From the NCBI RefSeq assembly GCF_028683095.1, contig NZ_JAJUBC010000041.1, forward strand, positions 1-42,105: a stretch of 42,105 nucleotides of DNA. The letters are read 5' to 3'. Numbering within the stretch: the first letter of the stretch is position 1; the number at the start of each line of letters is the position of its first letter. A program made the translations under genes and the position numbers. Under the pieces are notes generated by a model that worked only from the letters and a program-made list of their open reading frames with translations, was not told where the DNA came from and did no database searches. Origin of the DNA: Enterovibrio gelatinilyticus (GTDB lineage Bacteria; Pseudomonadota; Gammaproteobacteria; Enterobacterales; Vibrionaceae). Below, piece by piece: positions 15,884-24,851 of the stretch.

Positions 15884-16474
15884 GTGTCAAACATCAATAC
15901 ATTCAAACGCGGCCAAGCCATTCCACTGATCGACGGTTACACCATTGCACTCATCCAGCGCAGTGACCTAGACGATATTATCGAGATGCTAGGCGAGCCT
16001 AAAGTCACTGAATATCTCTACTTTGCGCCAGCGCCAGAAGACGTTTACCGTGGCTATTTCGGACCAATCATCGAAAGCACGGTTGAAGCAATCGGGCATG
16101 GCGAATGGCCTGAAAGCCCAACCAGCGTGATCCGTGATAGCGAAGGTCGCTTCATGGGCATGGTAGGTTTGCATGCAGTGATGTTCTTGAAAGGAAACTA
16201 TGAGCTTGGTTTCCAATTTACAGAGAAGGCTTGGGGCAAAGGACTCGCAAGCAGTGGAAGCGAATTCCTGCTCTCCATCGCATTCGATGTATTTGGCGCG
16301 CATAAAGTGACGGCGGATTGCTATCGCTCTAACGTAGGTTCTTACAAAACCTTATTAAAAGTCGGTTTGGTTGAAGAAGGCTGTCAGGCTGCCTACTACA
16401 AAACACAAACAGGCTTTGATGATCGCTTGCATTACGGTATGACAAAAGCGCAATACAGCGCCCTATCTCGCTAA
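15884..16474 (+). CDS. GNAT-family N-acetyltransferase
   Basis: Predicted acetyl-CoA-dependent acetyltransferase of the RimJ/RimL-like GNAT group (Acetyltransf_3). The fold begins at IPLIDGYTIALIQRSDLDDII. Motif A is recognisable at YELGFQFTEKAWGKGLASSGSEFLLSIAFDVFGAHKVTADCYRSN (split here only by family position), followed by GLVEEGCQAAYYK. The start is uncertain: the GTG at 15884 begins at a natural domain edge but has a weak ribosome site, and an in-frame GTG at 15827 lies 10 bp after the dioxygenase stop. It is probably cotranscribed with the dioxygenase. Its substrate is unknown; acetylation of an inositol derivative or of a protein are both possible. Confidence 0.8.
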   Translation: MSNINTFKRGQAIPLIDGYTIALIQRSDLDDIIEMLGEPKVTEYLYFAPAPEDVYRGYFGPIIESTVEAIGHGEWPESPTSVIRDSEGRFMGMVGLHAVMFLKGNYELGFQFTEKAWGKGLASSGSEFLLSIAFDVFGAHKVTADCYRSNVGSYKTLLKVGLVEEGCQAAYYKTQTGFDDRLHYGMTKAQYSALSR

Positions 16475-16511
16475 CGAGCGCGAACAATCAAAAACCTTAA
16501 GCCGTAGGCAG

Positions 16512-16539
16512 AAAAAAACCCGCTCTTAGCGGGTTTTTT
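16512..16539. terminator. Bidirectional intrinsic terminator
   Basis: The stem AAAAAACCCGCT / AGCGGGTTTTTT with a CTT loop lies between the convergent GNAT and RTX genes. A and T tracts on both sides suit termination from either direction. Confidence 0.92.
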
Positions 16540-16568
16540 CTTTAGATTTTCTTCATTTAAGCCATGGC

Positions 16569-19205
16569 TTAGAAAATTTCATTTCCATCTTGATAGACAT
16601 GCTCTGCATCCGTCCAGATAGTCACCGAACTACCTGAAGACTTAGTGAATACATAAGATTCCAATTCGCCTACTTGGGCATCACTTAAGTTCATGAAGGC
16701 AATCATGTCTGCCGACAATTCAGCGGTAGGCGCGGCAGACGCTTCATAAGTCCAGCCGCCAGCTTCCAAATTGAAGGTGTCATCACCCTCGCCTAAGAAA
16801 GCCACAAATCCATCCCAATCGCCTGGATCCGTCAGCGTCTCTGTTTGGAACTGATCAGACTGAGCTGCGATAGCAAATGCATTCGCCGTCACCGTTTGGT
16901 CACCTTCACCTGCAACAACCGCTTCTACTTGTGCAATCGGCTTAGGCCCAGACGTCACGCCGTAAGATGCCCCCGTCAAATCAACGTTCGCATCACCGTC
17001 AACGAGGAGTTTGTCAAAACCGCGGTCACCGATATAGATGGTCTTGTTCTCTTGCAAGAAAGCTAAATCAGAGAAGTCTTCTTGGTCGAAGAACATAGTG
17101 TCATTGCCTTCACTGCCTTGATAAAGGTCAAGACCCGTGCCGCCATCCATGATGATGTCGTTATCATAACCCGCCTTTAGAATGTCGTTACCTGCACCAC
17201 CGTAGAGTGAATCATCACCGCTTGCGCCAATGAGCGTATCATCACCGTCACCACCGTAGATAATGTCATCACCTTGGTTACCGTTGATAACGTCATTGCC
17301 GGCGCCACCGTAAATGGTGTCATCGCCTTTACCGCCGTAAAGGCTATCATCGCCAGCATCGCCGTTGATCAAATCGTCGCCGTCACCGCCGTAGATTTTG
17401 TCGTTACCTTCACCACCGCTGATGGTGTCATTGTCGCTGACAGTGATCTCTTGGGTGGTTTCAGCAAAGTCTGAATAATCCAGCTCACGAAGGTTTTCGT
17501 AAGAGTTCGCCACCAAGGTTAAATCTGTCGCTGCCGTGATCTCCGGTCCTTCAATCTGCAACAGAATCTTGCCGTTCTCACCGAGGTTGTAGTAGTGATG
17601 GTTGTTACCATCTAAGTCGACATCAATAATTGCGAACTTATATACGTTGGTGCCATCAGTGTATTTCAAGGTGTAATCTAGGTTTACGGAATACGTGTTC
17701 CCGTTAAACGTCACTGTCTGTGTTTTGTCGTCAGAAAACTCGTTACAGTAATTGTCGCCGTTCAAAACACCATCATCATCCTGAAACGTGACTTCAGTTT
17801 TTCCGCCGTCAAATGCGAGCTTTTTCGGGAAACACCACGTGTGGAATTCTCCGCCTGATGGCATGCTGAAATCATCACCCATGATGAAAACGCTCGCTGT
17901 TGGGTCGGTTTCGATGGTTTCAGTGGCGGTTTTACCACCATAGATCACATCATCACCGTCGCCACCATAAATCTCATCATCGCCCCACTGACCATAAATG
18001 GTGTCGTTACCCGCACCGCCATCAATGTAATCGTTGTCGTTAGATTTCTGAGTCTTCGATTCAGCAATATCAGCGTAATTTACGTCGTTGATATTTGCGT
18101 ATGAGTGCGGAACCAAGGACAAATCAGTTGCGTCAGTGATTTCTGGACCATCAAGCTGGAGCAACAAGTTGCCGTTTTCATTCAAGTTGTTGTAGTGGTG
18201 TCCGTTGCCATCTAGATCAACATCAAGGATTGCGAAGGTATAAACGTTACCGTCGGTATCGCAGTACTTAAGCGTGTAATCCAAGTTAACGGAATAGGTG
18301 TTGCCGTTGATGGTGACAGTTTGAGATTTGTCATCCGAGTATTCATTACAGTAGTTATCACCGTTTAGGACACCATCATCATCTTGGAAGGTGACTTCGG
18401 TTTTACCACCGTCAAACGACAGATCGTTAGGGAAGGACCAAGTGTGGAAGTTACCACCTGAAGGCATTTCAAAATCTTCACCCATCTGAAACACAGTAAC
18501 TGTGGGGTCGTCATTAAAGTTTGGTGTCGCTGTGTTGCCATAAATAGTGTCATCACCATCACCGCCGAACAGCGTGTCGTTACCGTTTTCACCGGAGATA
18601 TGGTCATCACCTTTTAGACCATAGATTGTATCGTCGCCATCACCACCAGTAATGGTATCGTTCAGATCTTCTGGGTCGACAACTTCAGGCTCTGTGATGT
18701 CTGCGTAGTTGAGGCTGCTTACATTGCTGTAGGAGTTTGGAACCAGAGAAAGATCAGTGTCACCGGTAATTTCAGGGCCATCTATTTGAATGAGAATCTT
18801 GCCGTTTTCGCCGATGTTGCAGTAATGGTGGCCATTGCCATCGGTATCAACATCAACCACAGCAAAGGTATAAACGTTGCCATCGCTGTCGCAGTATTTG
18901 AGGCTGTAATCAACGTTAGCTGAATATTCTTGACCGTCGATGTCGACAGTTTGTGATTTGTCATCTGAAAATTCATTCCAACGATCATCGCCATTCAACT
19001 GACCATCGTCGTCGTTATAGGTAACGGTAGATGTAGAGCCCGTAAAATTCAGCGTAGGAGGAAATGACCAAGTGTGGAAGTTGCCACTGTCCATCGTGAA
19101 GTCCGTACCCATGACAAACACTGCACCGGTTTTTTGTGCACTGTCACCGTTACCGATGTCGCCGTATAAGGTATCTGCGTTCGATGTACCGTTTATATCT
19201 GCCAT
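16569..19205 (-). CDS. RTX-type secreted protein with three copies of an unrecognised domain
   Basis: An acidic protein of 878 residues, probably exported by a type I system (no Sec signal) and folded by calcium outside the cell. It opens MADINGTSNADTLYG. Three similar domains occupy about residues 28-171, 236-381 and 437-582. Each has HTWxFP, DDDGxLNGD, NExSDDKxQT, LKYxD, a DxDxDG loop followed by HHY, GPEI, and TDLxLVxxSY. RTX nonapeptides (GGxGxDxI) fill about 186-223, 394-424 and 592-700. The C-terminal 215 residues closely resemble those of the next RTX protein. The ATG at 19205 is preferred over upstream starts because the paralogue begins the same way. Adhesin or surface-coat protein is possible; I do not recognise the repeated domain. 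Confidence 0.85.
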   Translation of the reverse strand: MADINGTSNADTLYGDIGNGDSAQKTGAVFVMGTDFTMDSGNFHTWSFPPTLNFTGSTSTVTYNDDDGQLNGDDRWNEFSDDKSQTVDIDGQEYSANVDYSLKYCDSDGNVYTFAVVDVDTDGNGHHYCNIGENGKILIQIDGPEITGDTDLSLVPNSYSNVSSLNYADITEPEVVDPEDLNDTITGGDGDDTIYGLKGDDHISGENGNDTLFGGDGDDTIYGNTATPNFNDDPTVTVFQMGEDFEMPSGGNFHTWSFPNDLSFDGGKTEVTFQDDDGVLNGDNYCNEYSDDKSQTVTINGNTYSVNLDYTLKYCDTDGNVYTFAILDVDLDGNGHHYNNLNENGNLLLQLDGPEITDATDLSLVPHSYANINDVNYADIAESKTQKSNDNDYIDGGAGNDTIYGQWGDDEIYGGDGDDVIYGGKTATETIETDPTASVFIMGDDFSMPSGGEFHTWCFPKKLAFDGGKTEVTFQDDDGVLNGDNYCNEFSDDKTQTVTFNGNTYSVNLDYTLKYTDGTNVYKFAIIDVDLDGNNHHYYNLGENGKILLQIEGPEITAATDLTLVANSYENLRELDYSDFAETTQEITVSDNDTISGGEGNDKIYGGDGDDLINGDAGDDSLYGGKGDDTIYGGAGNDVINGNQGDDIIYGGDGDDTLIGASGDDSLYGGAGNDILKAGYDNDIIMDGGTGLDLYQGSEGNDTMFFDQEDFSDLAFLQENKTIYIGDRGFDKLLVDGDANVDLTGASYGVTSGPKPIAQVEAVVAGEGDQTVTANAFAIAAQSDQFQTETLTDPGDWDGFVAFLGEGDDTFNLEAGGWTYEASAAPTAELSADMIAFMNLSDAQVGELESYVFTKSSGSSVTIWTDAEHVYQDGNEIF
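17460..19124 (-). repeat. Three-copy roughly 145-residue domain repeat within RTX gene
   Basis: Copies occupy 19124-18693, 18500-18063 and 17897-17460. Copies 2 and 3 are more alike than either is to copy 1: both share VTFQDDDGVLNGDNYCNE, while copy 1 has VTYNDDDGQLNGDDRWNE. The calcium-type loop reads DVDTDGNGHHY, DVDLDGNGHHY and DVDLDGNNHHY in order. RTX blocks separate the copies. Confidence 0.8.
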
Positions 19206-19656
19206 TGCCTTTGCCCTCATCATCCGTTTTAAGTGCATACTTGAATGGCGTTACGTTATGAAATACATCGCGTCAATGACATTGACAAAAATACGCTTAT
19301 ATTCGAGATAACTAACATACATCCAGTACATGCTGTGACAATAGCTTTATAGATAAGACACGCATAAACAATGGTTATGCGGCATCTTCATAGCAAAGTC
19401 AGTGGCATGGATTAATAAGAAATAATGAGTAAAGCAATGAAGTACCAGTGTACTGATTAGTAAAGCATCAAAATAATACAGTCTGTCGGCACTGTGTATA
19501 GGTTCCTGTGATTACAGGTTTTAACCGTCAGGGGGACTAAATTTTGTATCAACATAGGCTGTTTGAAACGAGAGAAAAATGGTCTTGGCATCGCCTGATG
19601 TGCAGTAAAGTATGAGACCGATAATTATTTGCTACCAATGAGCAGATGAAATATGG
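19206..19656. other. Long leader region between the two RTX genes
   Basis: About 450 AT-rich bases hold no convincing ORF. They must contain the promoter of the downstream RTX gene, since a terminator closes the upstream one. A small hairpin CCTGT-GATT-ACAGG is at about 19515-19528. I see no operator or riboswitch I can name. Confidence 0.4.
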
Positions 19657-19691
19657 ACGGAAATAGAAAAGCCCAGCACTTGGCTGGGCTT
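19657..19691 (-). terminator. Intrinsic terminator of second RTX gene
   Basis: On the minus strand AAGCCCAGC / GCTGGGCTT is followed by TTCTATTT. It begins 22 bp after the RTX stop codon and separates the two RTX transcription units. Confidence 0.82.
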
Positions 19692-19713
19692 AGATGATTC
19701 ACTTGAACAAGGT

Positions 19714-22503
19714 TTAGTTCACGTTGAAGATGTCATCACCAACTTCAATACCATTTTGATAGACTTTTTCTGCATCAGTCCAGATGGTCACTGAAGTACC
19801 AGAAGAATATGTAAAGACATACGCATCTAATTCGCTAGCCTGAGCAGCAGTTAGATCCATAAACGCAATCATATCCGCAGACAATTCTGCCGTTGGCGTA
19901 GCTGACTCATCATAGGTCCAGCCCGACGCATCCAAATTAAAGACATCGTCACCTTCGCCCAAGTAAGCAACAAATCCGTTCCAATCGCCAGGATCAACGA
20001 GTGTTTCAGATTGCAGTGGGTCAGACTGAGCCGCAATCGCAAACGCGTTTGCTGTCACTGTTTGTTCGCCCTCACCGGCAACAACCGCTTCAACATTGGC
20101 AATGGGTTTAAGGGCATCATCAGCAACACCGTAGGATTCACCCGTTAAGTCAACATTCGCATCGCCTTCAACAATCAATTGGTCAAACCCGCGATTACCA
20201 ATATAAATGGTGCCGTGTTCTTGCAAGAAGGCGATATCAGAGAAATCTTCTTGGTCGAAGAACATGGTGTCATTACCTTCACTACCTTGATATAGATCGA
20301 GACCTGCACCACCATCCATCACGATGTCGTTGTCATAACCTGCTCTCAGCACATCATTACCTGCGCCACCGTACAGCGAGTCATCACCACCTGCTCCAAT
20401 GAGAAGGTCGTCGCCATCACCACCGTATATGGTGTCATTGCCGTTGCCGCCGTTGATAACATCATCACCCGCATCGCCATACAAAATATCATCGCCGTTT
20501 CCGCCTTTGATATTGTCTTCACCAGCGTCGCCGTGTATCACATCGTCACCGCCACCACCGTTGATAACGTCGTTACCTTCGCCACCATTGATAGTGTCAT
20601 TGTCTGAGTACACTTTCTTTTGCTCAACCGTAATGCTAAAGGTTGTGTCATTGAAGTCACGGTCACCCAAATTCCAAAGGTCTTCCCATGATGACGTGTT
20701 GCCGTCTACATTTTCGTGGTCGTTTCCATCGCCATTTTCTGCGGCATTTGATACATAAACCACCGAACTCGCACTACCTTGAGTGATAGTAGAGCTAGAC
20801 CCAGACAGGTCGATTTCCACGTCTCCTACATCAAAACCTTTACGGTCGCCATTTGGGATAAGGAACATTCCAAATGAAGCGCCTCCAGAGACATCAATGT
20901 CAACGCTCACGTCTGTGATATTTTTTACATTATCAACAATTACAGCTGCACGAATAACGTTGCCATTTTCGTCAAATACGTAGTAACCGACACTATTGTT
21001 ATATGCAGCACTATGGGTAAAATCACTCAATGAAATCGTGACTTCATCTTCGCCTTGAAGTGTATATACAGTGGCATCATCTTGATGAGAGAGTTCAAAA
21101 ACGCGGGTTGATTCATTACCACCAAAAATGGTGTCATCACCCGCACCGCCATCGATCGTATCGTCGCCTTTCTCACCGTAAATGGTGTCATTACCGGCAC
21201 CGCCAGAAATGGTGTCATTGTCATCTTCAACGTTTACTTTTTGTTTAAGTGACACATTATCGATCAACGCACCATAGCTATCTGATCGACCTTCCGCTTC
21301 AAAACGGATAGTCACAAAGTCTACGCCTTGAGGAATAACAATGTCAGCGTTAAACGATACATAGTGGTCATTGGCTTGCGTGTTATCAAAATACTTCGAG
21401 TAGATAACCTTGCCTTCTTGGTCGAACACTTTGACTTCAAATTGGCTGGTTGAATGGTCGCTACCACGATAACGGTTCGCGTGATCAAAGCTCAAGGACA
21501 GTACTGCGTCACCATCATCAGCAAGACCCGTAATGTTTACATCCTGCTGCACCCAAGTGTTTCTGTGGCTATCAAGTTCTAGCACAGTGTTGGTCACGTC
21601 GTTTTGTGGCGTGCCGCCAAACGTACCTTGCTGAAGCTCGATTTTATTGGTGCCCGGCGTATACCAACCCGTCACTTGGTGGTCATGAAACAAACCCCAT
21701 TGGTTAGTGGTGTTGTCGCCGTAGCCGTTTTCAAAATCACCATTAATTAATAACTCACGCGTACCGTCGCTAAAGCCATTGTTTCCGTAGATGGTATCGT
21801 CGCCTTCACCACCTTTAATGGTGTCGCTTCCTTCACCACCGTATAACGTGTCATTGCCTTGGCCGCCATCAATGTGATCATCGCCTTCAAAGCCGTTGAT
21901 CGTATCATCAAGGCTACCTGATGCATTGTTGGTCAGGGATACATTGTCGATCAAAGCGCCATAGCTGTCTGATTGGCCTTTACCTTCAAAACGCAAAGTG
22001 ACGCCCGTTGTTCCCTGAGGAACCGAGAAGTCAACGTCGAAGTTAAGGTAGCTTTCATTAGACTGGGTATTGTCAAAGTACTTGGTGTACAGCACGTTGC
22101 CGTCGTTATCCATCACTTTAACTTGGAATTGACTTGTCGAGTGATTATCACCTTTATAGCGGTTGGCATAATCAAAAGACAGCGTCATAGATGCATCGCC
22201 GTCCGTAGTCAGGTTAGTGACATCGATATCTTGTTGCACCCAAGTGTTACCAGTTGAGTCCAACTCAAGGACAGTATTTGACGCATCATTGTCTGGTGTA
22301 CCGCCGAAATCGCCTTGTTGAAGCTCAATTTTCATACTGCCTGGCGTGTACCAACCTGCAACTTGGTGGTCGTGAAACAAACCCCATTGGTCGCTGCTGT
22401 CATTACCCCAAGCTTCAAAGTCGCCGTTCATTAACAAATTAGGCGAAGTAGTGTCTGAACCATACAAGAAGTCTGCGCCGCTGGTACCATCAATCGTTGC
22501 CAT
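19714..22503 (-). CDS. RTX-type secreted protein with duplicated Gal-binding-like domains and DUF4114
   Basis: A 929-residue acidic protein, probably a type I secretion substrate. It opens MATIDGTSGADFLYG, like its neighbour. Two near-copies of a jelly-roll, carbohydrate-binding-like domain (NGDFE...GWYTPG...WVQQD...SDSYGALIDNVSL, DUF642-like) span about 22-191 and 250-420. A DUF4114 domain follows at about 468-627, with the characteristic NLGDRDFNDTTFSI end. RTX repeats fill 197-240, 428-463 and 633-745. Residues about 712-925 match the C-terminus of the neighbouring RTX protein at high identity, so that region is likely a shared secretion or anchoring unit. AGAGGACAGGGAC precedes the ATG. 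No type I exporter genes are in the window. A surface adhesin or biofilm-matrix protein is likely. Confidence 0.86.
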   Translation of the reverse strand: MATIDGTSGADFLYGSDTTSPNLLMNGDFEAWGNDSSDQWGLFHDHQVAGWYTPGSMKIELQQGDFGGTPDNDASNTVLELDSTGNTWVQQDIDVTNLTTDGDASMTLSFDYANRYKGDNHSTSQFQVKVMDNDGNVLYTKYFDNTQSNESYLNFDVDFSVPQGTTGVTLRFEGKGQSDSYGALIDNVSLTNNASGSLDDTINGFEGDDHIDGGQGNDTLYGGEGSDTIKGGEGDDTIYGNNGFSDGTRELLINGDFENGYGDNTTNQWGLFHDHQVTGWYTPGTNKIELQQGTFGGTPQNDVTNTVLELDSHRNTWVQQDVNITGLADDGDAVLSLSFDHANRYRGSDHSTSQFEVKVFDQEGKVIYSKYFDNTQANDHYVSFNADIVIPQGVDFVTIRFEAEGRSDSYGALIDNVSLKQKVNVEDDNDTISGGAGNDTIYGEKGDDTIDGGAGDDTIFGGNESTRVFELSHQDDATVYTLQGEDEVTISLSDFTHSAAYNNSVGYYVFDENGNVIRAAVIVDNVKNITDVSVDIDVSGGASFGMFLIPNGDRKGFDVGDVEIDLSGSSSTITQGSASSVVYVSNAAENGDGNDHENVDGNTSSWEDLWNLGDRDFNDTTFSITVEQKKVYSDNDTINGGEGNDVINGGGGDDVIHGDAGEDNIKGGNGDDILYGDAGDDVINGGNGNDTIYGGDGDDLLIGAGGDDSLYGGAGNDVLRAGYDNDIVMDGGAGLDLYQGSEGNDTMFFDQEDFSDIAFLQEHGTIYIGNRGFDQLIVEGDANVDLTGESYGVADDALKPIANVEAVVAGEGEQTVTANAFAIAAQSDPLQSETLVDPGDWNGFVAYLGEGDDVFNLDASGWTYDESATPTAELSADMIAFMDLTAAQASELDAYVFTYSSGTSVTIWTDAEKVYQNGIEVGDDIFNVN

Positions 22504-22949
22504 GTCCCTGTCCTCTTTTAACTCTGCTTTATATGGCGCTGAATGCATGACGAATTAAAAAAGCAAAGAGGTACTATGGACATAGGAGCCCAAATCGCAG
22601 TCTCAGCATCAAACCCTAATCTCAAATTAGAGATCACTAACATTCATTCAGCGGTGCTTGTGACAAGAGTTTTAATGACAAGACACTCAGCAGCAATACC
22701 AAGGGACAATGTTCAGTATAAAGTCATCATTTTTCGTTAATCAAAACTAACCAACTAACTAAGAAAGCATGACTCAACATGAGTCAGCCCTTAATAAATG
22801 ACAAATTTAGTGGCAGTTTTTGCTTAATAAATGAGAATATTGCGAGGACTGTAAAACATCCAGACAATAAGGCTTTGTGTGTTAATTTTCAGACAAATTG
22901 GTTGCGTATACCCAAGCAACGTCAAGATGCTCGGTATACTGATGACTGG
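22504..22949. other. Intergenic region upstream of second RTX gene
   Basis: No convincing gene. A 54-codon plus-strand ORF from 22576 has AGAGG upstream, but its product resembles nothing I know and it overlaps the RTX promoter region. A hairpin TGACTC-AACAT-GAGTCA at 22770-22786, followed on the minus strand by GCTTTCTT, may be a weak terminator of the MATE gene. Confidence 0.4.
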
Positions 22950-24320
22950 CTAAGCACTCGCGGCTTTGTCTTCAGTCAAGTTGTTCACCCACTTATTCCC
23001 GAATACTCGTTTGATCGTCGGATAGAGTTTTACAATCTCTTCTGAGGTCATCATCAAAAAGACATACTGCAACGGAAGTTCAAACCACATAGCAGCCAGT
23101 GCAGTCATAGGAACCGCCCACATCCATTGACATACCACATCCATATTCATACAAAATTTGGCATCGCCACCTGCGCGTAAAACGCCAACGATAAGCGTAA
23201 TATTAATATTCCGAACAACAGTGCTCACCGCTAGAACTGGGAAGCAAAGCGCCGCCAAAGCAATCACATCCGCACTAACTTGGGTATATAGCGACAAAAT
23301 GACACCCTGGGAGAGTAGTACTAGCACAGCACAAAGCGTGCCTACACTCGCGGACGTAGCAAGCGCATAACGCGCATAACGTTCGCTGGTCGCCAACTTA
23401 TTTGCGCCCAGAGCATTGCCTACAATGATGGCAGTTGCACCAGACAAACCCGAAGCAACGCATAATGTCATCGCTTCAAGAGAAGAAATAATAGCCATTG
23501 TTGCGAGTTCAGTCTCGCCCATCCGGCCCATAATAAGTTGATAGGTAAAAATGCCCCCACTCCACATCAAACTCCCTGCAATGATAGGAGCAGTAATATT
23601 GAGGTAGCGTTTTACCGTATTAAGACTAAATGCAAAATCTTTAGGCTTTAATATCAAAACGGGATTAAAAAAGTGAATGGTTAAAACGGAAAGTACGACA
23701 CGCAAAACCCTCGCACTCAAGGTGCCTACGCCCGCCCCCATTAAGCCCATTTCAGGCATGCCAAAGTAACCAAAGATCAAAACGAAACTCAAACCAATGT
23801 TTACGCCAATCTCGGCAATAGACATATACAGTGTCACTTTGGTTTTACCCAGTGAACGAAGCGCCGAATCCATAGAAATCGTTGGCCCTGCAAGCAGTAG
23901 TGCGATACTGATGATTTGCAGATAATCCGCAGCTAACGTGGCGGTTTCACCTGACACTTTAAACAAAGAAGGAATAGTTGACGGGAAAAACCAACAAAGA
24001 GAGAAAATCAAAGCTGAAGCCAATGTGGAAAACGTTGACCCAAGTGCAAAGTTTCTTCTCAGGCCCTGTTCATCTTTCGCTCCCCAATATTGAGCGAGTA
24101 GCACTCCCATGCCAGTGCCCATACCCCAAATAAAAATCCCTGCGAACCAGAACACACGCGCACCAATACTAGATGCCGCCACTTCCTGTGTCCCCAATTG
24201 ACTCACCAGAAGGCTATCGATAAAACCTGCACTACTAAACAACAGGCTTTGCAACACCAGAGGGAAGCCAAGTAGCGCTACTCGCCTTAAAAAATACCCG
24301 TAATTCTGCTCGGTTGTCAT
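22950..24320 (-). CDS. MATE-family multidrug/metabolite antiporter
   Basis: An inner-membrane efflux protein of 456 residues with about twelve hydrophobic segments. MATE features include VALLGFPLVLQSLLFSSAGFID near the start, SSIGARVFWFAGIFIWGMGTGMGVLLAQYWGA in the N-half, and the second-half counterpart LSGATAIIVGNALGANK. Such proteins use sodium or proton gradients to export cationic drugs or metabolites. GGAGAGG precedes the ATG. Upstream lies a 15-bp inverted repeat with one mismatch that probably binds a repressor. No regulator gene is adjacent, so control may be from elsewhere. Substrate is unknown; the divergent neighbour is a chemoreceptor 530 bp away. Confidence 0.88.
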   Translation of the reverse strand: MTTEQNYGYFLRRVALLGFPLVLQSLLFSSAGFIDSLLVSQLGTQEVAASSIGARVFWFAGIFIWGMGTGMGVLLAQYWGAKDEQGLRRNFALGSTFSTLASALIFSLCWFFPSTIPSLFKVSGETATLAADYLQIISIALLLAGPTISMDSALRSLGKTKVTLYMSIAEIGVNIGLSFVLIFGYFGMPEMGLMGAGVGTLSARVLRVVLSVLTIHFFNPVLILKPKDFAFSLNTVKRYLNITAPIIAGSLMWSGGIFTYQLIMGRMGETELATMAIISSLEAMTLCVASGLSGATAIIVGNALGANKLATSERYARYALATSASVGTLCAVLVLLSQGVILSLYTQVSADVIALAALCFPVLAVSTVVRNINITLIVGVLRAGGDAKFCMNMDVVCQWMWAVPMTALAAMWFELPLQYVFLMMTSEEIVKLYPTIKRVFGNKWVNNLTEDKAASA

Positions 24321-24341
24321 TTATCCCTCTCCTGCGCATAA

Positions 24342-24379
24342 CGCTAACATAGTAAAGAATTACGTTTACTATATTAGCG
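24342..24379. promoter_or_regulatory. Large imperfect palindrome upstream of MATE gene
   Basis: The arms CGCTAACATAGTAAA and TTTACTATATTAGCG differ at one position and are separated by 8 bp. The centre is 40 bp before the MATE start codon, where the promoter is expected. It looks like a repressor operator. Confidence 0.55.
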
Positions 24380-24851
24380 CTAACCATAAGGAAATGTGAC
24401 CTGTAATACATGTAATTAATTGAAAAATAATGCGATTAACAACACATCGATGCTATAGGGCAATCTTTCGATGAGCATTATCGTCCTGTCGTTCTTTTCT
24501 ATACGGTTACGTGGGCCATTTTTGTAGATTTGCTATTTGAGAGAGTTAAAAGCCCTTTCTGGGCAACGTAGTTTAGCGAGTAACTTCGAGCAGAAATGCA
24601 CATCCTTATATTTGGATATCCCTGTATGTAAAGTGGTCAATATCTTACTTTTGCGCTATTTGTTAATTAGGTGACAACATACTCAGTAATACTTTCTGTA
24701 CAAGCTGTGTTTGTTGTAAGAAGCCTTCGCTCTAAGAGCAAATAGCGTTTATCTAAGCCGACAACCGTGATTTCTGCAGCTGAGAACACTCGTGCAGATC
24801 AAACCCTTTGCGGCTCTCTATTTTTTACCCCCCTTTTAGCGGGAGACTAAA
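24380..24851. other. Intergenic region upstream of the chemoreceptor
   Basis: About 470 bases without a credible ORF. Part is described as a possible sigma-28 promoter (24739-24764). A hairpin TCTGCA / TGCAGA near 24774-24798 lies in the likely leader. I looked for a c-di-GMP riboswitch, because such leaders precede some Vibrio chemoreceptors, and did not find its conserved segments. Confidence 0.35.
24739..24764 (+). promoter_or_regulatory. Possible sigma-28 (FliA) promoter of the chemoreceptor
   Basis: CAAA (24739-24742) and GCCGACAA (24757-24764) are 14 bp apart. The consensus is TAAA-N15-GCCGATAA, so there is one mismatch in each box and spacing is one base short. Chemoreceptor genes are often in the flagellar class-3 regulon. 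Confidence 0.35.

Noticed and set aside
17180-17420. Short regularly spaced repeats resembling a CRISPR array
   Set aside because: The 27-base period is that of RTX nonapeptide codons in frame with the protein; there are no constant repeats with unique spacers.
20399-20758. Plus-strand Pro/Ser-rich ORF of 119 codons
   Set aside because: Antisense to the RTX repeats; the Pro/Ser periodicity is the mirror of GGxGxD codons.
22576-22740. Plus-strand small ORF of 54 codons with AGAGG upstream
   Set aside because: Overlaps the promoter region of the RTX gene, has no recognisable features, and is close to chance length in AT-rich DNA.
24600-24850. c-di-GMP riboswitch before the chemoreceptor
   Set aside because: I could not find the conserved GEMM core segments or a paired P1 in the leader.
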